Origin: Schaedlerella sp.
GTDB lineage: Bacteria > Bacillota > Clostridia > Lachnospirales > Lachnospiraceae
Length of the DNA stretch: 9,023 bases
Assembly: GCA_020024595.1 (NCBI GenBank)
Contig: JAHHTO010000097.1
Span: 1-9,023 of the forward strand
Direction of reading: 5' to 3'
Shown here in pieces: positions 1-5,998 of the stretch (positions are counted from its first letter, which is position 1; every line of letters begins with the position of its first letter). The notes under the pieces were generated by a model, which was given only the letters and a program-made list of their open reading frames with translations, did no database searches and was not told the DNA's origin. Position numbers and translations under genes: made by a program.

Positions 1-113
1 ATATTGTTAAGTTCAAAACACGCATTCAAACAGTTCAGGTGCTTTTCCATGATCTCCGGGTCATTATTGGCGTCGTACAGATACCTCTTCTGCCCCTTTC
101 CCCACTCGTTCAT
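1..113 (-). CDS. Partial hypothetical protein, first 37 codons
   Basis: A minus-strand reading frame begins at an ATG at 113 and stays open to the left edge, giving 37 codons that start MNEWGKGQKRYLYDANNDPE. A good ribosome binding site (GGAGG, 122-126) lies eight bases upstream of the ATG, and a consensus-like promoter lies further upstream at 192-220, so the start is well supported. The visible part is hydrophilic, begins with a basic/aromatic stretch and contains two cysteines; it has no signal peptide or membrane segment. I do not recognise the family. It is separated from the CoiA-like gene by about 330 bp and by a terminator, so it appears to be its own transcription unit. Most of the gene lies outside the window. 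Confidence 0.7.
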   Translation of the reverse strand, partial: MNEWGKGQKRYLYDANNDPEIMEKHLNCLNACFELNN

Positions 114-121
114 CGATATTG

Positions 122-126
122 CCTCC
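122..126 (-). promoter_or_regulatory. Ribosome binding site of the left-edge gene
   Basis: The minus strand reads GGAGG eight bases before the ATG at 113. This site is what makes the short edge frame credible as a real gene start. Confidence 0.7.
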
Positions 127-148
127 GAATACCCAGAACTTCACGCAT

Positions 149-191
149 AAAAAAGATGCAAGCACCGGCATTCCTACCTTACTTGCATCTT
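149..191 (-). terminator. Intrinsic terminator after the CoiA-like gene
   Basis: A perfect 10-bp inverted repeat (AAGATGCAAG at 153-162, CTTGCATCTT at 182-191) with a 19-base loop is followed on the minus strand by six T residues (154-149), two of which also form the base of the stem. It would stop minus-strand transcripts coming from the CoiA-like gene about 250 bases after its stop codon. The plus-strand side (TATTATATATTTATTT) is also T-rich. The 5' arm of the stem overlaps the start region of the promoter at 192-220, so transcripts made from that promoter would lack part of the stem. Confidence 0.6.
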
Positions 192-220
192 ATTATATAT
201 TTATTTGATTTTCTGTTCAA
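192..220 (-). promoter_or_regulatory. Sigma-A-type promoter for the left-edge gene
   Basis: The minus strand carries TTGAAC (215-220), exactly 17 bases, then TATAAT (192-197): a perfect -10 box and a -35 box matching four of six consensus bases. Transcription would begin near 183-186, about 70 bases before the ATG at 113. The transcription start falls inside the 5' arm of the hairpin at 153-191, so that hairpin could be a readthrough terminator that this promoter escapes, an operator, or an attenuator. Confidence 0.6.
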
Positions 221-235
221 GTCTAGCAGAGAGAT

Positions 236-443
236 CGCTATTGAAAAATTGTTGAGAGGACTATAGCCACCCAACCCCAATATATTGTCATCTTAGGCAA
301 CTCTGGTAGTTACAGCGGTCAAAATACTTGATGAGATATATAGCTTACTCCCATTGCAGGGTGGCAGGGTTCGTGGAGACAACAAGTAAGTTGGTTGGGA
401 ACGCAAAACATCAATTCCAGCCGCACAACGCGAACTACTCTTG
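236..443. other. Non-coding stretch with nested inverted repeats, possible structured RNA
   Basis: No intact gene is seen between the CoiA-like stop codon and the promoter at 192-220. The plus-strand frames are broken by stops near 310-325 and 385-390. The stretch can be drawn as one nested fold: CCCAACC (270-276) pairs with GGTTGGG (393-399). Inside it, 281-285 pairs with 336-340 and 288-292 with 330-334, enclosing a small hairpin 299-302/308-311. A second arm has CTTACT (344-349) with AGTAAG (385-390), then CCC (350-352) with GGG (367-369) and TGC (355-357) with GCA (364-366). This is a three-way-junction layout. On the minus strand it would lie in the 3' untranslated region of the CoiA-like gene. 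I do not match it to a known RNA family; a decayed transposon end is an alternative. Pairing was found by eye, without energy or covariation support. Confidence 0.3.
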
Positions 444-1541
444 CTAATGATTCTTCATTGCACAATTTCTGCAGATGCCTGTCGTTGCTTGGTGAGGGCC
501 ACCATAACTAGAGAAACTACTTTCCAAATCAATTTTTCCACAGATTCTGCACCGTATCCATCTCCTGCCATTAGAATCCCAAGCCTGTTCTTCTTGCTGA
601 TTCATCTTAGGCAGGATTTCAGCTCTGCATTCTTCGTCAGATATGATTGATTTTAGCGTATTCTTCTCAGTAGTTGTATTATTTGTCACAATGGAAGAAT
701 GTTTTTCTGATGCAAGTTGCTCTTGAAGTGCAGTTTTTAATCTCTCCTCACTTTCTTTTTGTGATACGAACTTTTGAAATGCAGTCTTTTTTTGCTTTAA
801 CCAAATAGAATATTCTGATTCAAAACCAGCTAAGGTAAGATATGTACCGTCAATAATAAGATTCTGCACAGAGGCAGACTTGGAATATACTTCCGGATAA
901 TTTTCTGATTTTATATTCTTACCACGATAGGTATAAGAATTCTGGTCTATTTTATACTGTGTTATTTCTGAGCATTGCTCATTAACAACAAGTAAAGCAC
1001 CATTTTCTGACTCATTTAGCTGATAGCGTTTCAAAAATCCAACCTGATTTTCTTCGATTTGCTGACCTGTTTCTCCGATAATGATCCATCTTAGATGAAT
1101 ATTTGCCTGCTTATACTCAAAGGATAAACGATCTACATAGTTAGCAGTAACATGTCCTGAGTCAATTTCAATGGCAATTTTTTGCATACCATCACCTTGT
1201 ACCAATAAATGCGTATAGTGATGTGGTAGCACTTTTTCTTCTATCTGCACATTATATCCAAGGGACACTAAATGTTCATAGAGCTTTCTGCGAATATTTC
1301 TTACAGTATTGGGGTTTTCTTTGTCGAATAATGCGTAATCACAGCATTCATTATTTTTATGTGCGAAATATGCACTTTTCAAATCACCGTGACAATATTT
1401 AAGTGTTGGATGCTGACAATTGGGATCCGGACACTTTAGTTCGCCATTGCTGCTTGCCTTCCTGATCTGTTTTTCTACGGTATAGTTTTTTGCAACTTCC
1501 GTGGCAGATATTTTTTGACCTAGCATTAGTGCATATTCCAT
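444..1541 (-). CDS. CoiA-like protein with terminal zinc-binding clusters
   Basis: This 365-residue protein resembles the competence protein CoiA-like family, which couples an N-terminal cysteine-rich finger to a PD-(D/E)xK-type nuclease fold and acts on incoming DNA in competent Gram-positives. The finger is seen at residues 37-67 (C37, C42, C50, the YFAH motif ending at H61, C66-C67). A helix follows (RNIRRKLYEHL, 81-91), then the nuclease-like core ending in the strand IAIEID (122-127). The usual acidic residue on the preceding strand is not evident (YTHLLV, 109-114), and the E-x-D ending replaces the common E-x-K/Q, so catalysis is doubtful. Residues 240-315 are charged and helical, probably coiled coil. 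The C-terminus has a second cluster (C331, C334, C357, C360). The start has AGGAGA a few bases upstream. The gene follows the PLD-ATPase gene after 133 bp; a weak promoter (TTGAAG, 17 bases, TATTTT) may lie at 1621-1649. The sequence is visibly AT-richer than the PLD-ATPase gene. Confidence 0.75.
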   Translation of the reverse strand: MEYALMLGQKISATEVAKNYTVEKQIRKASSNGELKCPDPNCQHPTLKYCHGDLKSAYFAHKNNECCDYALFDKENPNTVRNIRRKLYEHLVSLGYNVQIEEKVLPHHYTHLLVQGDGMQKIAIEIDSGHVTANYVDRLSFEYKQANIHLRWIIIGETGQQIEENQVGFLKRYQLNESENGALLVVNEQCSEITQYKIDQNSYTYRGKNIKSENYPEVYSKSASVQNLIIDGTYLTLAGFESEYSIWLKQKKTAFQKFVSQKESEERLKTALQEQLASEKHSSIVTNNTTTEKNTLKSIISDEECRAEILPKMNQQEEQAWDSNGRRWIRCRICGKIDLESSFSSYGGPHQATTGICRNCAMKNH

Positions 1542-1674
1542 TTCTATGTCTCCTATCTATCAAAAATAATACTTCGAAGCAGTAATATATCCTGACTTTG
1601 GACCGGTTCATCTTATTTATAAAATACAACTCGACAGCATATTCTTCAAGATATTCCAGATTCTGACTTCTGCT

Positions 1675-3675
1675 TCACTTCTTGAACCATGAAAAGAATC
1701 TCTTTTTGAAATCAATTCCGAAGAAATCCTTAGCTGCTGCTAAATTCATCACCAACCAATCCCTAGACTTATGTGCTTCCAACGTCTCTGGCAGTTCCTT
1801 CAGTATGCGGTCTGCCTCCCATGGTGCACCTGCATTATAGCGTAGCTCATTGGCTCCTGTTATAATCTCGAAAGAACTTCTGCTGGTTTCCCATGCACTA
1901 CGGATTGTCTTGATTGCATAGCTTCCAGTTACTTTCTCACTGAAATAATCCTCCAGAGTCAAAGCCCGAATATAGGGAGGAACTGTCCCATGGTACTCGG
2001 TAAAAATGTCTACCAGAACACGAGAAGAGACTTCCAGAATATCTGGAGCACTTTCCGAACTGTCGGATTTCATCTGTTCCATAAGATCCGGAACAATTTC
2101 CAACATTCTCCTCAGGTATTCTCGGTAAAAAGCAGTACCCACTTCACGCTGAACAATTCTAACAACGCTGCTCTTCATGACCTCTGTATTTGTAAGGCCT
2201 GCCTGAACTCTGCAAATCACAGTCCGGCGGATTACTTCTGGAGCTACGGCCTTTACATCTTCGTTAGCACTGATCACAACAGCCGGGTACTGTGTTAAAT
2301 GGTCGGATACGCCAAAATCATCATTTTTGATGGTTTCTATGGCATGCTGATTAAATCTCGTATTGGTAAGATCATCTACTATGATGGGAGCACCGTGTAC
2401 AGTTCTTTTTAAATTTTCAATACTGGATCTGGTAAAATCAGGTGCAGACAGCTTTGTTTTCTGACCGATCATCATTTTAAGCAGTGTTTCGAGAAAACTG
2501 GTTTTTCCCGCTTTACTCTGGCCATATACAAGGCCAAACACAGGATACGGAAGCGTATTCTGGTTATAGCGGACAGCCATATCCCTCATACATCCCATAA
2601 ATGGTGAACAGAAGAACCAGTTCGCAAATTCAAAATAACGATGCTGAAGTCCATCAACATCACCATGGAATTTTTCATACCCTTCCATATACCGGAAAAA
2701 CAAAGACACATCGCTGGCAATTTCCTCACTGGAGGGATTCAGATCCAGCTTTTTCCCATTGAGTTCTGCGTACCCTTCATCCGGATACACATCCAACTTT
2801 GGATATTCACTCCGCAGTTCACTTTCTTTGGTCTTGTTGGCCACAACTTGCCTGTGTATCGTTTTTACTTTTTCCGGGGTCAGGAGGATCTTTCCCTTTT
2901 TATCCGGTCTGGGAACTGATGGTTTCAGCTGGGCTACCATATTTTTTACATCCAGTGCGAAAATGACTTCTTCATTCTGTGCTTCCACCGGCTGAACGAC
3001 CACTGCCTTTTTCGTGTGCACTGTCCGTGCAATGGGAAGTTCTTCCAGATTTTCTTCACTGTCAGCACAAAGAAGAGATTCTTTTATGATCTGATCTGTG
3101 CTGTTTTCTTTCAGATCCAGATAACATCCCATATACCATTCGTACGCCTGGTCGCCGTCTATGTAACAGATATTTTCTCTTTGTCTGCCTGAAAATGCTG
3201 AAAATGACATATTGGCTGAGCCCATAATGACCCGTTTCCTTCCATCTTCAGCGGATAAAAGGTATATTTTCTCGTGTGACAATATGGTTCTGGCCACGTA
3301 AAAGCGGAGGCTCTGATCCTCAATCCGGGTAACCAGATCCATTTTCATTTTACTGGCTGTATTGCGCATACGTTCTATCAGTTTGCACTGATAAGCCATC
3401 ACTTCCTGCAGGGAGTAGGAAATCACATCATCACAGCCGAAAATAATCTCTGCGATCTTAAATTTCTCCAGCAGCCGGTACACAAATCCAATTCCCGAAG
3501 AATAGGTAATGGCATGCAAAGAATCAAAGCCTGAAAATAATTCTTGCCAGGTAAGCGACTCACATCCTGCGTACTCCATTTTCACCACGTCCAGATGTGG
3601 TCTGCTGGCAGTCACATCAATGTTTTCCGGCAACGTCTCCTCTTCAAACAATGATAAGTTTTCAATATCCGGCAT
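1675..3675 (-). CDS. Phospholipase D-type nuclease fused to P-loop ATPase
   Basis: This 666-residue protein has two recognisable parts. Residues about 30-190 form a PLD-superfamily domain with one catalytic motif: H134-x-K136, D144, then GSAN at 152-155. PLD nucleases normally work as pairs of such motifs, so this one should dimerise. A variable linker (190-310) follows. Residues about 320-500 form an ATPase domain with Walker A GQSKAGKTS (385-393), Walker B IIVDD (431-435), a polar sensor-like N471 after a beta strand, and R483-R484 as a possible arginine finger. The layout resembles viral or phage D5/superfamily 3-like ATPases more than HerA or SNF2, but that is tentative. The C-terminal 150 residues are helical. 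No signal peptide or membrane segment is seen. The start is supported by AAGGAGGAGG at 3681-3690. It has its own upstream spacer, so it is a separate unit from the methylase operon. DNA processing in defence is the likely role, by analogy with DISARM DrmC (PLD) and with ATPases of helicase-methylase-ATPase systems. Confidence 0.8.
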   Translation of the reverse strand: MPDIENLSLFEEETLPENIDVTASRPHLDVVKMEYAGCESLTWQELFSGFDSLHAITYSSGIGFVYRLLEKFKIAEIIFGCDDVISYSLQEVMAYQCKLIERMRNTASKMKMDLVTRIEDQSLRFYVARTILSHEKIYLLSAEDGRKRVIMGSANMSFSAFSGRQRENICYIDGDQAYEWYMGCYLDLKENSTDQIIKESLLCADSEENLEELPIARTVHTKKAVVVQPVEAQNEEVIFALDVKNMVAQLKPSVPRPDKKGKILLTPEKVKTIHRQVVANKTKESELRSEYPKLDVYPDEGYAELNGKKLDLNPSSEEIASDVSLFFRYMEGYEKFHGDVDGLQHRYFEFANWFFCSPFMGCMRDMAVRYNQNTLPYPVFGLVYGQSKAGKTSFLETLLKMMIGQKTKLSAPDFTRSSIENLKRTVHGAPIIVDDLTNTRFNQHAIETIKNDDFGVSDHLTQYPAVVISANEDVKAVAPEVIRRTVICRVQAGLTNTEVMKSSVVRIVQREVGTAFYREYLRRMLEIVPDLMEQMKSDSSESAPDILEVSSRVLVDIFTEYHGTVPPYIRALTLEDYFSEKVTGSYAIKTIRSAWETSRSSFEIITGANELRYNAGAPWEADRILKELPETLEAHKSRDWLVMNLAAAKDFFGIDFKKRFFSWFKK

Positions 3676-3827
3676 AGAAGCCTCCTCCTTTTCTGTTATA
3701 TCTACTCAGTATCTATTATGCATACTAAAGTGTCCAATAAATCACACCGAATTGAATATGCAGTCAAAACACGCCCGTAACCTTGAGAATATTTAAGCCA
3801 CTGCAGGACAGAATCTAAGGTATTCTA
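3676..3827 (-). promoter_or_regulatory. Leader and presumed promoter region of the PLD-ATPase gene
   Basis: A strong ribosome binding site (AAGGAGGAGG, 3681-3690) precedes the ATG at 3675. Further upstream on the minus strand there is a TTGACT box (3762-3767), but no good -10 box at standard spacing; CATAAT (3715-3720) is the best -10-like hexamer and lacks a matching -35. A small inverted repeat, AGTAT (3708-3712) with ATACT (3722-3726), flanks this hexamer and could be an operator. The promoter must lie here, because the terminator at 3981-4026 separates this gene from the upstream operon, but its exact position is not certain. Confidence 0.35.
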
Positions 3828-3970
3828 ATGTTGATGCTTGAGATGCAACTCTTTAATTAGCAGTGCTTGGCTTAAAGTATCAGGAATATGATCGCCAACT
3901 ACAGCAAAAAGCGTGGGATAAGAAACTGCAGGAAGAAATAGAGAATACTCACAATCCAAGCAACAAATAA
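3828..3970 (+). pseudogene. Short plus-strand coding-like remnant with frameshift
   Basis: The frame 3857-3970 reads as 37 charged, helix-forming residues (including LKYQEYDRQLQQKAWDKKLQ) and stops at TAA just before the terminator at 3981-4026. It has no ATG, only a possible GTG at 3863. Another plus-strand frame starts at ATG 3828 with a weak AAGG site upstream and stops at 3858-3860, so a one-base frameshift near 3857 would join them into a roughly 47-residue peptide. The composition looks protein-like rather than random, and the position right before a strong terminator fits the 3' end of a former gene. I do not recognise the product. It could be chance. Confidence 0.3.
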
Positions 3971-3980
3971 TAATATTAAA

Positions 3981-4026
3981 ATTTAAGGGACTGAATTGTA
4001 AAAATTCAGTCCCTTAAATATTTTTT
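3981..4026. terminator. Strong bidirectional terminator
   Basis: A perfect 17-bp inverted repeat (3981-3997 with 4003-4019, five-base loop GTAAA) is followed on the plus strand by A and six T residues. On the minus strand it is followed by TTAATATTATTATT, also T-rich. It lies about 24 bases after the stop codon of the PD-(D/E)xK gene, so it ends the methylase-FRG-nuclease operon. It could equally stop plus-strand transcripts from the remnant at 3828-3970. Confidence 0.85.
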
Positions 4027-4043
4027 ACAGAGTATCCACGATA

Positions 4044-5105
4044 TTATTCAAAATTGGGTTGTATGTGTAAAATCCACAATGGCAAATCATTACTTTTGTA
4101 GGATTCAGGAAGAATAAATCCCAAAAATCCAGGAGAAACATTGGGAGTCAATCGCTGTATTTCTCCATTTTCAGTGGTGAGCATATTGTATTGTCTGGAA
4201 ATAATGGTACTGACCGCCCCTACTAGCGGAGGAATAGCCGATCTTTCATCATGCACTTCGGGGGAGTATGAAAATTCAATATAATCTAACTCCTGTGAAT
4301 CCGGTGAGTCAAAAACGGCCCTTGTAGTTTCACTCCATCCCCCAAAGAGCATAAGAGAAAAGGCAACTTTCTTCTCGTTGTCATCCTTAATCGTCTGGTG
4401 ATTACAGCTTAACTCAACTGCTCCGATGGTAAAACCAACAACGCCATTTTGTTGAATAGTACGATCCTTTGATTTATCGGTATAAAACCGAATTACCAAA
4501 GGAGGTGTTGTAGCAATTTGTACATCTCCCAGCATCGACATTCTATTCCGTTTTACCATGGTATTTAGGGATATATGATATTTTTTCCCCTCAAGTGTAA
4601 AATCTTCGGGTGCAACCATCATCCACAAGCCATAAGCAGACCAATAGATTGCAAGATATAACGGGGTATTGAATAATTGACTGTATTGCATTAAATGTGC
4701 CATATAGTCAGCTGGCACAGAATACCCTTTCGCCATGCTATTGTGGTCATTTTTTACTTCCACTAAAAATTGTGAATCATCATGCAGTACAACCCTATAA
4801 TCAGGAATTTTGATACAAGGATCGGAATAGAATATAGTTCCATTGTCCTCCTGCTTTATTAGCTTAGTTTTACCCAGAGAAGCAGCCATGTACGCAAACA
4901 TAGATTCTGTTCGCTGACCGTATAATACAGTCGGAGATTTAATATCCTCAAGTGATTGTCCGATCAGTTCAAGGAATTGTGCATTACTTTCCTCACTTCC
5001 TATGTGGTAATTGAACGAATGTCCAACTGCATCCAGTAAACCCAGAACATCCAGTTTGGGCTGGGGCCGAGTTACTCTACTAATTTCAGACTTAATTCTT
5101 TCCAT
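4044..5105 (-). CDS. PD-(D/E)xK nuclease-like protein
   Basis: The 353-residue product shows a restriction-endonuclease-like core in its first half. An early glutamate sits in a helix (E67 in QRTESMFAYMAASLG), followed by PDYRVVL (D102) and then VEVK (E116, K118), the D...E-x-K arrangement of this superfamily. A following helix has Q140-Y141, like the Q-Y helix of many members. The second half (about 190-353) is mostly beta-rich, has no motif I can name, and may bind the target or a partner. The family cuts DNA using Mg2+. The start ATG lies 8 bp after the FRG stop, and its AAGGA site lies inside the end of the FRG gene, so the two are co-transcribed and probably coupled. This is the last gene before the terminator at 3981-4026. 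Together with the methylase it could form a modification/cleavage pair, or it could be the effector partner of the FRG protein. No membrane segment or signal peptide is seen. Confidence 0.65.
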   Translation of the reverse strand: MERIKSEISRVTRPQPKLDVLGLLDAVGHSFNYHIGSEESNAQFLELIGQSLEDIKSPTVLYGQRTESMFAYMAASLGKTKLIKQEDNGTIFYSDPCIKIPDYRVVLHDDSQFLVEVKNDHNSMAKGYSVPADYMAHLMQYSQLFNTPLYLAIYWSAYGLWMMVAPEDFTLEGKKYHISLNTMVKRNRMSMLGDVQIATTPPLVIRFYTDKSKDRTIQQNGVVGFTIGAVELSCNHQTIKDDNEKKVAFSLMLFGGWSETTRAVFDSPDSQELDYIEFSYSPEVHDERSAIPPLVGAVSTIISRQYNMLTTENGEIQRLTPNVSPGFLGFILPESYKSNDLPLWILHIQPNFE

Positions 5106-5113
5106 ATCACAAA

Positions 5114-5998
5114 TTATCCTTGTACCGCTTCAATATAATCAAATCGATACTGCCTCTCCACATATCTGCCTATACCATCCAGGCCCGGAAACAATGTTTT
5201 TTCGTTAATTCCAATCATATCCAGTTCATGCAAAAGGGGTTGTTTTCGGTCAGCATGAATGTCAAAGCGGAACAGAAGTTCTTCCTGCTGGGCTGATACA
5301 TACATTCTCACACCATTATCTTTTTCCGGAAGATCCATCCAATATTTATCTTCAGGAAGCATCTTATCCAGCGGTTCCGGATTTGTACCCCAAACCAGGA
5401 AATAGCTTTGCTGCACACTCATGCGGGTATCCACATAATAAGGCGTATATAATACAGGATACTCAACTTGGGACTTACTGTTTATCAAATCCGTAATGAT
5501 TTCACCGGCAGTTGCATCTTTCATGGAAGCATAATCCTCGTTAACAAACCGATTGTAATTAGAACTATGAAGCAGCCACACAGTGCCGTCCGTGTTTATT
5601 TTATCCCTGCATGCAAAATACAGAGCTACCAAAGGATTGGTGCTCCAATCCAAGAAACGAGTTGGCACGCCGTAATGTTGTGCATACTCGGCCCAATGCA
5701 AAACATCTGTTGCGGGGAGCTTGATATATGCACTTGCTTCCTGAATAAATTTGCCTAATAGCTCTTTTTCACTGGTCCATGCCAAGTATTTATCATTTTC
5801 TACCGGCCTTTGCGTACTGGTTTCAATTGTTTTTCTAAAAACGCCGGGGCGTAATTCATATGAGCTGTCGCAATGTCCACGAAATAAAAATGTTTTTTCG
5901 ACTGGAGATGGGAAAAAAGCTCTGCCCGGATAATAGCTTCTTAACCGTTCAATGGCCGCTATGTAGTCACTGACCGTTGAAATATACCACTGCTTCAT
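5114..5998 (-). CDS. FRG domain-containing protein
   Basis: This 294-residue protein carries the motifs that define the FRG domain: F39-R40-G41, followed by the S-x-Y-x-L-x-P-G-V-F-R segment (46-55), and the signature Q107-H108-Y109-G110-V-P-T-R114-x-L-D117-W118 with N121-P-L-V-A-L-Y-F-A. A later R192-x3-QQS segment also fits the family. FRG domains are widespread in phage-defence and toxin-like loci; an ADP-ribosyltransferase-related fold has been suggested, but the biochemical activity is not established. The N-terminus is not a signal peptide, and the protein should be cytoplasmic. Its ATG overlaps the methylase stop codon in an ATGA arrangement with only a weak GGGTGA site upstream, so translation probably depends on ribosomes finishing the methylase. 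This ties its dosage to that of the modification enzyme. The nuclease-like gene follows after 8 bp. Confidence 0.9.
   Translation of the reverse strand: MKQWYISTVSDYIAAIERLRSYYPGRAFFPSPVEKTFLFRGHCDSSYELRPGVFRKTIETSTQRPVENDKYLAWTSEKELLGKFIQEASAYIKLPATDVLHWAEYAQHYGVPTRFLDWSTNPLVALYFACRDKINTDGTVWLLHSSNYNRFVNEDYASMKDATAGEIITDLINSKSQVEYPVLYTPYYVDTRMSVQQSYFLVWGTNPEPLDKMLPEDKYWMDLPEKDNGVRMYVSAQQEELLFRFDIHADRKQPLLHELDMIGINEKTLFPGLDGIGRYVERQYRFDYIEAVQG

Noticed and set aside
330..399. Hammerhead-type ribozyme in the three-way junction
   Set aside because: The conserved core CUGAUGA and GAAA elements are not present at the junction on either strand.
270..447. C-terminus of a TnpB-type transposase on the plus strand
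   Set aside because: Short frames here end at several stops, and no zinc finger or RuvC-like motif of TnpB was found; only a possible transposon-end RNA remains as a weak idea.
1399..1629. Small basic protein of 76 codons upstream of and overlapping the CoiA-like gene
   Set aside because: It overlaps the well-supported CoiA-like start in another frame, has no proper ribosome binding site and no family resemblance.
1576..1676. Terminator between the PLD-ATPase and CoiA-like genes
   Set aside because: Only a 7-bp repeat (GAAGCAG/CTGCTTC) about 90 bases apart is present, without a following T tract, so readthrough into the CoiA-like gene remains possible.
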